Origin: Coix lacryma-jobi var. lacryma-jobi
Lineage: Eukaryota; Streptophyta; Magnoliopsida; Poales; Poaceae
Reading direction: 5' to 3'
Assembly (NCBI GenBank): GCA_009763385.1
Contig: CM019823.1
Coordinates: 95,925,104-95,989,103 of the forward strand
Length of the DNA stretch: 64,000 nt
Positions 19,851 to 31,521 of the stretch are shown here, piece after piece. The notes beneath the pieces were generated by a model that worked only from the letters and a program-made list of their open reading frames with translations, was not told the origin of the DNA and did not search any database. Position numbers and translations under genes: made by a program. Each line of letters opens with the position of its first letter. The first letter of the stretch is position 1.

Positions 19851-21199
19851 CTAGGATTAGATCGGGGGCGGTCGGCTGGCGTGTGCGCCATGTGTCGCCC
19901 GTGGATTGGACGGTGCGCCACGCGGCCGGTGAACCAGCTGACGCGGCTTGTGTGGACTGGGTCCATGGTGCTATGCACCTGGTGCATACCGGTTCGAGTT
20001 AGGATCTAATCTGGGCCATTCAGAGGAGATCGGACGGCACCGGACAGAGGAGTGGGTGCTGGCGGCGCCGGTAGGCTAGACGCGGCGACGCAGGGCTCTA
20101 CGCGGCGGCGCCATAGGGAGCTCGCCGGAGTTCGCTCGGGAAGGGGCCTAGGGACCAGTAGAGACCTAGGGGAGGGCGGATCGCGAGGGCCTTACAGCGG
20201 ATCCGATGGAGGGTTTTCCGACGACGGGGAGGGCTCGGCAGGGTGGTTTCGACGGTGGGGCGACGTCCGCGGCTCGGAGCTCCGGCGTGGTCGAGGCGAG
20301 AGGTTCCGGGGCCCGGCGTTCACCGCTGAAGGCTCCACGGATGCGGCGCGGCTTGGCGAAGTCGACGATGGCCGGAGGAAGGCGGTGAGGGTTTCTTGGG
20401 GAGGGACTGAGCTATTGCCGAGCTTGGCAATGGCACGGTCCGGCGGTGGGGTGTCTCGGGGAAAGAAGGGAAAAACTAGGGGTGCGAGCGGTGCTACTTG
20501 TAGGCGAGAGGAGGAGGTATGACGGCTTTATCAATGGATCGACAAGCTGATAGTGCGTAGGATGAGGCCGAGCGCGAGCGCGATACGGAGGAGCCCGATG
20601 CGGATACATCGCGCGAGAGGTTGGGGAAGACGCACTGACGAGTGGGTCCCGCCTGGCAGTGAGTGCGCGGGAGGAGGGCGCTACGGCCGGTGGGAGCGGA
20701 AGCGGCCAGGCCGGCTCGCGCTGCGCGGGCCGCAGGCGAGTTGGGCCGCGCTGAGGGAAGAGAGAGAGCCGGTTGGGCTGGGATTGAGGTGGGTTAGTCC
20801 TTTGCCCTTTTTGTTTTCTTTTTCCAAATTCTTTTTTTGCAAACTTTTATAAACTCATTTGAAACCAAATTCAATCAGTTTGAAACAAAACCACTTGAAT
20901 ATTTCAAATATTTTCCTAGGTTTTGTAAATAAAGTTTGAGTTAATTTTGTAAAATTTTTCATAATCTTTTATTTGCTTTCTAAATAGATAAATCCGATTC
21001 GCCCTATTCGGGTTTAATAATTTATTTTCCACTCAATAAAATTATGCAACGGCATGAATGCAACATGAAAATGATAAACAAATTTTATTTTCCTCCTCTA
21101 ATTAAATAGACAACCTATTTAATTTCTAATTCTTTTTTTAAATTGGGGAAAAAATTAAATCAGGGTGTTACAAACCTACCCCCCTTAGAAGAATCTCGT

Positions 21200-24100
21200 C
21201 CTCGAGATTAGGAAGAGTCGGCGAAGAGATGAGGAAAATCTGCCCGAAGATCATCTTCTTTCTCCCATGTGGCTTCTTCTTCGGAGTAATGCTTCCATTG
21301 CACCTTGCAGATTTTAATCCTCTTGTTGCGAGTACCCTCGTTCCATCGTGTCTAGGATCTTGATCGGCTCAGAGAATGTCAGATCATCTCTCAGATCAAG
21401 CTCCTCAAGTGGCAACTGCTCCTCTGGAACTCGGAGGCATCTCTTCAGCTGGGATACATGGAACACATTATGAATACCTGCCAGACGTGCAGGCAACTCC
21501 AGCTGATAAGCAACTGCACCTTTCTTGTCAATCACCTTGAAAGGGCCAATGAATCTCGGAGATAGCTTCCTTTGACATTAAACCTCCGAAGACCTCTGAA
21601 GGTGTGACACCTTCAGATAGACATAGTCCCCAATCTGGAACTCCAGCTCACGTCGTCTGACATCTGCATAACTCTTCTGTCTAGACTGAGCTGTCTTCAG
21701 GTTGCTTCTGATCTGCCTGACCTGTTCCTCAGCTTCCTCTATAGACTCGGGGCCAAAGACTTTCCTTTCTCCAACCTGATTCCAGAACAGAGGAGTTCTG
21801 CACTTCCTGCCATACAGTGCCTCGAAGGTGACATCTTCAGACTGGCCTGATAGCTGTTGTTATATGAGAACTCTGCATAAGGCAGACTCACATCCCAACT
21901 CTGGCTGTTCTGAAGCGCACTGGCTCTCAACATATCCTCCAGAATCTGATTCACCCTTTCTGTCTGACCATCGGTCTGAGGGTGATAAGACGAACTGAAA
22001 CTGAGGCGAGTGTCCATAGACTCATGCAACCGCTTCCAGAATCTGGATGTGAACTGTGTACCTCTGTCAGATACTATGATCTTAGGTACTCCATGCAAGC
22101 ATACAATGCGGGACATGTACAACTCTGCAAGTCTATCGCCCTTATATGTTTCCTTGACAGGAATGAAGTGAGCACCTTGGTCAAACCGATCAACTATGAC
22201 CCAGATAGAGTCATATCCAGACTGTGTCCTGGGCAAACCAGTGATAAATCCATGCTGATCTGTTCCCATTTCCATTTTGGAATCTGCAGGGCTGTAGCAA
22301 ACCAGCTGGTCTCTGATGTTGGGCCTTAACCTCTGACATGTGTCACACAAGGCCACATACTCTGCTACTTCCCTCTTCATCCCATACCACCAGTAATACT
22401 GCTTCAGATCCTGGTACATCTTGGTACTGCCTGGGTGAAGAGAGTAGGCTGAATCATGAGCTTCTCTCAAGATCAACTCCTTGATAGCCTTCACATCTGG
22501 AACACAGATCCTGCCTCTGAACCACAAAACACCCTGATCATCCTCTGCGAAGCCTGGGGCTTTGTCCTCCTTGATCAACTGTCTGATCTCCAGAAGATAC
22601 TCATCAGTGAGCTGCCCTGCTCGAATATCACGCTCCAAGGTCGAATCAACCTCCAAGGCCACTGCATCAGTATGACCAAGAATACCCAGGTTGAGCTTCT
22701 CAAACTCCTCATGCAACTCGGGCTGCTGCTCCTTGATCTCAAGCACATTGCAGTAGACCTTTCTGCTCAAGGCATCTGCAACAACATTCGCCTTGCCCGG
22801 ATGATAGTTGATACTCAGATCATAATCTTTGATCAACTCTAGCCATCTTCGTTGGCGAAGATTCAGATCTGGCTGGGTGAAAATGTACTTCAAGCTCTTA
22901 TGATCGTGTATATCTCCGTCTTCTTGCCCATCAGATAGTGCCTCCAGATCTTCAGAGCATGAACAACTGCTGCCAACTCCAGATCATGTGTAGGTAATTC
23001 AGCTCATGCTTCCTGAGCTGTCTCGAGGCATAAGCAATCACCCGACCTTCCTGCATAAGCACACATCCCAGACCCTGTCGCGAAGCATCACAATACACCG
23101 TGAAGTTCTTCTGGACATCTGGCATGACAAGAATAGGAGCAGAGGTCAATCTCGCTTTCAGCTCCTCGAAACCAGTCTGGCATTCAGGGGACCATACAAA
23201 CTTGGCACCCTTCTCAGTCAATCTCGTCATCGGCTTCACGATCTTGGAGAATCCCTCAATGAATCTGCGATAATATCCTGCCATACCGAGGAAACTCCGA
23301 ATCTCAGTAACGCTCTCAGGTACCTTCCAGTCCAATATATCTTGGACCTTGCCTGGATCCACTGATACACACCACCCTCTGAGATGATATGCCCCAAATA
23401 TGCAACCTTCTCAACCAACCAGAACTCGCATTTGCTCAGCTTTGCATACAACCGATGCTCTCTGAGCTTCTGCAACACTAACCTCAGATGCTTCTCATGT
23501 TCTTCTTCAGTCTTCGAGAATATCAGGATATCATCAAGGATACCACGACGAACAGATCTAGAAACTCCATGAAGACCTTGTTCATCAGATACATGAAGAA
23601 AGCTGGGGCATTAGTCAAGCCGAAGGACATCACTGTGTACTCATATAGCCCATATCGAGTCACAAACGCCGTCTTCGGGATATCAGCTTCACGAATCTTC
23701 AGCTGGTTATAACCTGTTTGCAGGTCAATCTTCGAGAACACATGAGCACCCTTCAACTGATCAAACAGATCATCAATGCGAGGAATCGGGTACTTGTTCT
23801 TGATGGTAGCTTCATTCAATGCGCGGTAATCAACGCACATCCGCAGACCTCCATCCTTCTTCGGAACAAAAATCACAGGGGCTCCCCACGGGGATGTACT
23901 AGGACGAATATGCCCCTTCTCTAACTGCTCTTGGATCTGCGTCTTCAGCTCGCTAGCTTTTCGGCATCCATTCTATATGGTCGCCTGTTATATAGGTGCA
24001 GTGCCAGGAACTAAATCAATAGAGAACTCAATCTCACGATCAGGTGGCATACCTGGCACTTTCTGGAAGACATCAGGGAACTCCTTGACCACCCGGATAT

Positions 24101-24650
24101 CTGGCACCACACACTGCCTCATACACTCTGGCTGTCTCCTTCATCTTCGGCGGTGCCTGATATGAAATCTCCGTGCCATCTGGATGCTTCACTGTGATGG
24201 TCCGCTGAGCGCAATCAATAATACCATGATATCTGCTCAACCAGTCCATACCCGAATAATATCCACCTCTTGTGACTCCAGGACGATGAGATGAGAAGGG
24301 AATACTACCCCCTTATAATAAACTCACATTGGGGCCATATACTCTGACAACATTTCTCCTCCAGGAGACTTGACTAGCAGCTTGTTTTTCATCAAAGATT
24401 TAGGCAGATTACATCTTGTTATGCATGGTGTGGATATGAACGAATGCGATGCCCCAGAATCAAATAACACGGTAAACAGGATATGCAGCAATGGAGAACG
24501 TACCATCACCACATCAGGAGCCTCCTGACGGACTCCAGAGCCACATGGTTCACCTTCCATGCCGTAGTTCTGGCCACCATTCCTGTTTTGATTCTGCTGA
24601 CGAGGTGCTGGTAGAGCCTGCTGCCTGGTCGGACACTGGTTGGCCCCCAT
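21200..24650 (-). pseudogene. Protease-RT-RNase H-integrase-chromodomain region of element E (broken)
   Basis: Right to left: protease LFDSGASHSFIST (about 24460); RT with FVPKKDGGLRMCVDYRALNE (about 23870), FSKIDLQTGYNQLKI and MSFGLTNAPAFFM (about 23600); RNase H with VYCDASRQGLGCVLMQEG (about 23100); HPGKANVVADALSRK (about 22790); integrase with HH-CC zinc (SLHPGSTKMYQDLKQYYWW, CDTCQRL), VSDRGTQFTS and HPQTDGQTERVNQILED (about 21960); C-terminal LPARLAGIHNVFHVSQLKR (about 21480) and chromodomain end CKVQWKHYSEEEATWE (about 21270). A one-base frameshift falls inside the RT catalytic IDD motif (about 23530). Further frame breaks occur near 23360, 22900 and 21740. It would copy and integrate the element, but cannot in this copy. 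Confidence 0.85.
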
Positions 24651-25822
24651 CTGTTCCCTGACTGCCTGTACCCTTGAAGCACGGCCAACCTGACCTGCCC
24701 CCTGTGCTGGACGGGGCTGCGTGCGTACTGGAGACCCTGGCGAGGTGCCCGAGCCTGGCGAGGCGGCTGCTGCTGCTGCTGCTGAGGTGGAGCCTGTGGT
24801 ACCTGTACTGAGGAGCGGGCTGTCGGGACTGGGGCGGGCGATACTGCTGCTGCTGGGGAATCTGCCTAGAAGCTGAGGCAGGTGGAGCGTAGCGGGGACG
24901 AGTAGAGCTGCCGGAGGACTGTCCCTGGAACGTCATCTTCCTCTTGCGATCTGCATCGAGGTCCTTCCGTTCCTTCTCCACTGCGAAGGCACGGTCAACC
25001 AGCTTCTGAAATGAGGAATACTCATTTGAAGCTAGGGCATAGCGGAGTCCTGGGTTAAGCCCATGCCTGAAGCGGATAACAATTTCATTATTGATCAAGT
25101 AACAAAAGGAATGAACAAGGGTATATGAAAAATATATTTAGTATGAAAGAATGACAGAGATCTTGCCTGAAGCACTCCTGCTTCTTATCATCTGTGTCCA
25201 CGTCATCTGGGGCGTAACGGGACAGCTGGCTGAATCGCGTGAGATACTCACGCACTGTCATCGCGCCCTGCCTGAGATCCTGGAACTCGCGGCGCTTCAC
25301 CCTGATCTCGCCGAAAGGGACGTACTGGTCGCGGAATGCCCTGCGGAACTCCTCCCAAGTGATCGAGTCGGCGTCCGCATGAGCTGCGGTGTAGGCAGTC
25401 CACCAGTTCTTCGCCGGGCCCTGAAGCTGGTGCGAGGCGTAGAGGGCCTTGTCAAGGTCCCCGACATGGGCAAGCTGCAACTTGCCTGTGATCGTCTCGA
25501 GCCAATCATCTGCATCCATTGGCTCTATGGCGTGGTGGAACACTGGAGGGCGCGTCGTCATGAAGCTCCTGAGAGTGTCATCCGGTCGGGGTGGCTGTGC
25601 AGCTCCTGCACCCTGAGCACCCTGGGCACCCTGGGCCATATGCTGCATGTACTGCATGATCTGGGCCATGTTCTGCATCATCTCATTCTGCACCTGGGCC
25701 ATCTGGAGCGGGTCGTACGGAGGCGGAGGTGGAGGTGGATGAGGATGGGGCGGCTGGTTGCCACCTGCCCCGCTACCGCCAGCGTGACCGGCGTTACCCG
25801 CGCTGCTCCTGGTGTCAACCAT
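24550..25822 (-). pseudogene. gag of element E with a putative 100-nt GC-AG intron
   Basis: Starts at ATG 25822 (MVDTRSSAGNAGHAGG, then a His/Pro run). The gag domain follows: RPPVFHHAIEPMDADDWLET, WEEFRRAFRDQYVPF, VREYLTRFSQLSRYAPDDVD and KKQECFR. The frame is then interrupted by 100 AT-rich bases (25166-25067) beginning GCAAG and ending CAG. Removing them gives a continuous CFRHGLNPG and on to LRYALASNEYSSFQKLVDRA. A 10-bp direct repeat GCTTCAGGCA lies at both borders. A CTG microsatellite (about 24757-24782) codes for a glutamine- or serine-type run depending on frame. Gag would form the particle. Confidence 0.75.
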
Positions 25823-26186
25823 CTGTTACATTTTCCAGGAGTAAAAGTGAGATATGATAGATAGATATATAACAACCCTGGTTTGGTTAATTAATTCGTT
25901 TAGTAAAACATTTTAACAAATGATGTCGCTGCAACCTGACGGTCGCAACACACCAACAATCATTACAAAGAACCAAATCAAAACATGTGCACAAGTACAT
26001 GTCAATCAACGTGCTACGAATTCAAACAATTATGGTGGGCATCCTACTATTGGAGGACCTATGTTGAAACAAAGTTTGAATTTTCAGCAGAGAAAGGGTC
26101 TACAGAAGTGGGAAAAGAGATGGGACTTTTAAAAATAGTTTTGTAAACTCGACGACTGACTAGGGTAGCGTCCTACGGTCAACACG

Positions 26187-26198
26187 GCTCTGATACCA
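26187..26198 (-). other. Primer-binding site of element E
   Basis: Minus strand TGGTATCAGAGC, an exact match to the initiator-Met tRNA complement used by many plant gypsy elements, three bases (GAG) after the LTR end. Confidence 0.9.
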
Positions 26199-26201
26199 CT
26201 C

Positions 26202-29200
26202 TGTGACACCCCAATTTTAAGAACAAAATTGGAGCACAATATATGTATGCCAGGATCAATTTTCATACATATATCCACATCATAGTAAATATCAAAACAA
26301 TGCTTTTATTAATATATCGAATATTATTACATAAATGACCCTCGGGTCTGAAAGAAAAAGTACAGACTCTCTTGACATCTAACTCTAATGAAGACTCTGA
26401 AGTAGTCGCGGAAGTCTGGACTCCATCTCCACAGGAAGGTCGACCGGGGGTAGCGCCATCCTAGTACAGGTCGTCAGGGTCGAAGCCACCGTCCTCTGGA
26501 TACTCCGGCTCCTCGTGAACGTAGCCACCAGCGTCTCCGTAATCGCCAGCGTCTGGGTGGGGTAGCAGGGGGACAAAGAGGAGGGTGAGTACATCGAAAT
26601 GTACTCCGCAAGTGTAGAAAATATATGCTTATGAGGCTAATAACAAAGGTAGGCTGACTTGTTTGACTCAAGCGCCTAAAGCGACACATCCTATTAATCC
26701 TATTAATCCTATGCACCTATTTACTAGGTTATAGACAGACTCTGTAGAAAAGTAACAACACTCGGAGTCGCACCGAGTAACCAACACTTGGAGTCACACC
26801 AAGCAACCGCACTTGGAGTCGCACCAAGTACCCACACCTGAAGTCCATCAGGCAACCGCACCTGAAGTCCATCAGATGACCCGAAACAGTAACCAGTAAC
26901 CAACTAATCTCAAAGAAGTCCAAGCCGCTCGTGACCGTGAGCACGGCTGATATATCAGTTTTACACTCTGCAGAGGTTGCACATCGTTACCCATGAGTCG
27001 TGCAGATCCCGTCACGCTAAACACTGCCGAGGTGTATAGCAGGTTGCACTGCAAGGCCTTTACAAAGTCCCCTCCAAGCCCGTTCTACACGTCCACTGAG
27101 GTTTCACCGCTAACAGTGGATATCACACCACTGCAGAAGCCCCCTCTTGTGCCACAAATCCGACCCCGTGTAGACCCTCAACTTAGAGGTAACAATTAAT
27201 TAGCCAGGTCCAGCCCATCCAGATCTCATGGTTGCGCTGTTAAGCCGGGTTACAGGCTTCGAGAACCGGGTCCTAAGGATCCAGGCAGGATATGTCTAGC
27301 ACGAACCCCGAACCAAAACCAAAAGCAGCTGCCGAGTCCCACGGCACAAAACCACCAATACGGTTCCATCCTGCCGGATTTACCTAAACCATGTGTCTAC
27401 AAAAGTTACCATGCCCACATCGTTTCATAGTTCATTAATCAGGATTAATTATATTTGACCATCATCCCATCCCAACATGACTGCAAGGCTAAGCATGACT
27501 TCTACCCGAACAACCCAAAACAGGCGACAAGGATAATAGATAAAATCTAGTAGTAAACCATAACATGGGATTCAAGTTAATGACAAGCATGCATCTACAA
27601 GATCTAACTACTCTAGTACCAAAAGTATAAAAGTAGGTGCAAGATGTTCAAGGACACTTGCCTTCGGGCTGGGTCGAATCTGCAGGGTCACAAGGATGGT
27701 CTGGAGCGTCCTCGTACTCCGCACTCTCTGGCCCAATCAACATACATGGCACATACAAAGCAAAATAAATAACAGTACAACAAACAGTATCAAAACAGTA
27801 AACCAACAGTTCTACTGCGTAGAGAACGAAATTATGAATCTAACGCAAGTTGAATGGGTCGAATCGGAGTTAAAATGAGCAAGTTATGAGCTTTTGAAGT
27901 TGGATGGCAAAACTGTAAATAGATCAAAGTCATTTTCGGTTTTAGAAATAAAAAGAAACCAGGTTTTAAATGGCATCAGGACCGGGCGTCATTTTGATGG
28001 AAACGGAAGGGCTAGAACGCGAGTTTAATCAGACTCAGTGAATAGGAAGGATGGACTGCGGGTTTATTTGGCCTATCTGGAGGGGCTCAAGTGCAAAAGT
28101 CGCGGCTGGTCGGCTGGCGCGTGCGGGGTGTCTGCGTGGCGCCACGAGTCGAGGCTAGCGGGCTCTTCTCCGTCTCGCCCGAGGCCAGCGGCTCTTCTCC
28201 GTCTCGCCCGAGGCTAGCGCTGGGTTAGCCTCGGCTTCCTCCTTCCGACTCGCCCGAGGCTAGCGCTGGGTTAGCCTCGGCCTTCCTCCTTCCGACTCGC
28301 CCGAGGCTAGCGCTGGGTTAGCCTCGGCCTTCCTCTTTCCGACTCGCCCGAGGCTAGGATTAGATCGGGGGCGGTCGGCTGGCGTGTGCGCCATGTGTCG
28401 CCCGTGGATTGGAGCGGTGCGCCACGCGGCCGGTGAACCAGCTGACGCGGCTTGTGTGGACTGGGTCCATGGTGCTATGCACCTGGTGCATACCGGTTCG
28501 AGTTAGGATCTAATCTGGGCCATTCAGAGGAGATCGGACGGCACCGGACAGAGGAGTGGGGTGCTGGCGGCGCCGGTGAGGCTAGACGCGGCGACGCAGG
28601 GGCTCTACGCGGCGGCGCCATAGGAGAGCGGACTCGCCGGAGTTCGCTCGGGAAGGGGCCTAGGGACCAGTAGAGACCTAGGGGAGAGGCGGGATCGGAC
28701 GAGGGCCTTACAGCGGATCCGATGGAGGGTTTTCCGACGACGGGGAGGGCTCGGCAGGGTGGTGGTTGGTTTCGAGGTGGGGCGACGTCCGCGGCTCGGA
28801 GCTCCGGCGTGGTCGAGGCGGAGAGGTTCCGGGGCCCGGCGTTCACCGCTGAAGGCTCCCACGGATGCGGCGCGGCTTGGCGAAGTCGACGATGGCCGGA
28901 GGAGAGGCGGTGAGGGTTTCTTGGGGAGGGACTGGAGCTATTGCCGAGCTTGGCAATGGCACGGTCCGGCGGGGTGGTGTCTCGGGGAAAAGGAAGGGAA
29001 AAACTAGGGGTGCGAGCGGTGCTACTTGTAGGCGAGAGGAGGAGGTATGACGGCTTTATCAGATGGGATCGACAAGCTGATAGTGCGGTAGGATGAGGCC
29101 GAGCGCGCGAGCGCGATACGGAGGAGCCCGATGCGGATACATCGCGCGAGAGGTTGGGGAAGACGCACTGACGAGTGGGTCCCGCCTGGCAGTGAGTGCG

Positions 29201-29712
29201 CGGGAGGGGAGGGGCGCTACGGCCGGTGGGAGCGGAAGCGGCCAGGCCGGCTCGCGCTGCGCGGCCGCAGGCGAGTTGGGCCGCGCTGAGGGAAGAGAGA
29301 GAGCCGGTTGGGCTGGGATTGAGGTGGGTTATGTCCTTTGCCCTTTTTGTTTTCTTTTCCAAATTCTTTTGCAAACTTTTATAAACTCATTTGAAACCAA
29401 ATTCAATTCAGTTTGAAACAAAACCACTTGAAATATTTCAAAGATTTTTCCTAGGTTTTGTAAATAAAGTTTGAGTTTAATTTTGTAAAATTTTTCATAA
29501 ATCTTTTATTTGCTTTCTAAATAGAATAAATCCGATTCGCCCTATTCGGGTTTAATAAATTTATTTTCCACTCAATAAAATTATGCAACGGCATGAATGC
29601 AACATGAAAATGATAAACAAATTTTATTTTCCTCCTCTAATTAAATAGACAACCTATTTAACTTCTTATTCCTTTTATTAAATTGGGGAAAAAATTAAAT
29701 CAGGGTGTTACA
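26202..29712 (-). repeat. 5' LTR of element E (3,511 bp)
   Basis: Nearly identical to 17723-21172 but 61 bp longer, partly from an extra 47-bp-type unit and partly from many one-base differences in homopolymers. Contains the mini-hairpin array (26760-26877), the 47-bp array (28178-28353) and the GAGTACAT hairpin (26587-26606). A 299-codon open frame at 29374-28475 lies wholly inside the LTR, shows no domain and is broken in the partner LTR. Confidence 0.9.
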
Positions 29713-30101
29713 CATACTCAAGGTCTCGTCATCTCAAAAGACATCTGGAGGAGTCAGAGGTCGTAGAGATGGCTGGTGTCCTGCCATGAAGACTTCGCGA
29801 GTGTGGCCTTGGTTTATTGATCCCGGTGTAACCGACTCCAGGGTAGAAGCACTGGAGATTAGCTCTATTGAGGTGTCGTGCTCCTCAAAGGGTAGCTGAT
29901 GTCCATATTGATACGGGAGTTGTTGGTCGATTGTGCCAACCAACCTAGTCGGAGCTGGTTGTATTGGCCAATGGACGATGTTACCTTCCTCGGTTGAGCT
30001 GAAAACGACTCCCTGCTGAGCTCCTGTCAGAGGGATTTGTTGAAGCTTTTGGAAGTTTAATCCAATCATCTCTTGAAAGCTTTTGGCTGAGTTACGCAGT
30101 C
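29713..30101 (-). pseudogene. gag fragment of element D between E and F
   Basis: Minus-strand frame containing AKSFQEMIGLNFQKLQQIPL and GHQPSLRPLTPPDVF, with one stop before the E insertion. It is the middle part of D's gag; no further domain is recognised. Includes the right CATAC target copy of E (29713-29717) and the left CAGTC target copy of F (30097-30101). Confidence 0.6.
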
Positions 30102-31521
30102 TGTTGACGCTCACTAATGCACATAATTAGCCATCAACTATTGCATGAAATGACATTAAATGAATTACAAAGCATAGTTGTAGGGTTTGAAACTAACAAG
30201 TTCCATGAGTTTTGGTGCTCTCACTTGTTTTGTAGGACATCCATGTTTTTACCATATAAAAGTATCTCAAGTGATAAATTGGAGTACACCATTGCAAAGA
30301 GCTCGTCGAGACGATCGAAACGGACATATCATTTGTTATATTTGAAGTCCCGGATGAAAAGATATTTCGCAACGAAATCTGCAAAAGAATGATCTAGAAG
30401 ACACCACGAGACGGGCCACCACGTGGGCCCACTGGGCCAGACCGACCGGTCCCACATGGAGACCGACTGGTCGGCCACGAAGGCCATTTCGCCTCCGCCT
30501 TCTGGAACCTTCTTCCACCGCCTCCTAGGATGCATCTCCACCGTCCCTGAAGTCTGTTTGATCCAATGGTGGGCGATAAACGTGACACAGATCGATGACA
30601 TGGCGATTCCTTGCCCCCTACTCCACCTCGGGCTATATAAGCAACCCCAGACCCCCCCTCTCCAGTCATCTCCATCTTCATTATTCATCTCCACATCAGA
30701 AACTAGGGTTTCAATTAGAAGTAGAGGTCCCTCTAGATGAATCTCTTCTAGTTCATCTAGAATTAGATCTAGTTTATCTAGTTGTAATCAGGAGCCAGCT
30801 ATCAAGTAGAAGACTAGTTACCCCTCTAGTTTAGGTTTAGAACCTAGTCTTATATTAGAACTAGAAGAGAGAGAGAGAGGAAGAGATCAAGAAGGAGCTC
30901 CGGCCTGTCGGATCAACTTCTTCATCTTGTACCTCCGGATTCAAGTTCATCTTCAACTTGCTTCAGCGATTGTTTCGGTAATCAACGTCTATATTTAAGT
31001 TTAAGCTATTGTTCTTATTATTCTTAAGGTTTGTGACTCTCTTTTGAGTACTTTAATTCTAGTCATTCTAGAGTTAGAGTTGTTGGATAGTGTAAGCGTG
31101 GTGCTTAGACTTGATAGCTCATAAATGCCTCCTATAACGCCGGTAGTAGTGGTTGTTCGCAGGGTGACTCTTATAGCCTTGTTGATTCTTCTATAGTCCA
31201 CTTACCAGTGTGTAGGCTCGGTAGGATTATACATTTGCATAAAAGACTCATACTCTGTTTGTGACTTTTATGACAACTTCCCCACTAAGAATAATATAAA
31301 CATATCACTCTTAAATTGGAATTAGACAACCTTAGTGATCCCCTCTATGCTTCTAGATTCTCCGTCCTTGTTAGCTACTCAGGGGTTAGACTTGAGACTT
31401 AACACTATCCGTTCCTTTGGGTTCGATATTAAAACTGAGTTACTCTGGTGAAGTGCTACATCGGTAGATGTTATCTGTGCGCTTGCGGATAAAGTAGAGT
31501 GTGCGTTAATTTATACCAACA
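30102..31521 (+). repeat. 5' LTR of element F with TATA box
   Basis: Matches 50636-52059 almost base for base. TATATAA at 30634-30640 (CTATATAAGCAACCCC) is a strong core promoter, followed by a 5' region rich in CTAG-containing short repeats (30735-30850). No gene is in it; short open frames on both strands repeat in both LTRs but show no domain. Confidence 0.88.

Larger units (their letters stand above)
17723..21172 (-). repeat. 3' LTR of element E (3,450 bp)
   Basis: On the minus strand it starts TGTAACACCCTG (21172) and ends GGTGTCACA (17723). It contains five tandem mini-hairpins (18277-18392), a 47-bp hairpin repeat (19704-19850) and a GAGTACAT/ATGTACTC hairpin (18104-18123). A minus-strand TATAAAAG at 20851-20844 is a plausible promoter. 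GC-rich open frames in 19575-20620 are not conserved as frames in the other LTR and are not called. Confidence 0.88.
17723..29712 (-). mobile_element. Element E: full-length chromovirus (Tekay-like), minus strand
   Basis: Two LTRs (5' 26202-29712, 3' 17723-21172) flank 5.0 kb of internal DNA. A perfect 5-bp target duplication CATAC lies at 17718-17722 and 29713-29717. The primer site (26187-26198) and polypurine tract (AAGGGGGG, minus strand, next to 21173) are in place. It carries gag, protease, RT, RNase H, integrase and a chromodomain end, but no H3-like ORF1; gag begins only 380 bp after the LTR. Coding is broken by stops and frameshifts. It inserted in gag of D. Confidence 0.9.

Noticed and set aside
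28475..29374. 299-codon minus-strand open frame
   Set aside because: Lies completely in the 5' LTR of E, is broken in the 3' LTR, and its composition reflects GC-rich DNA.
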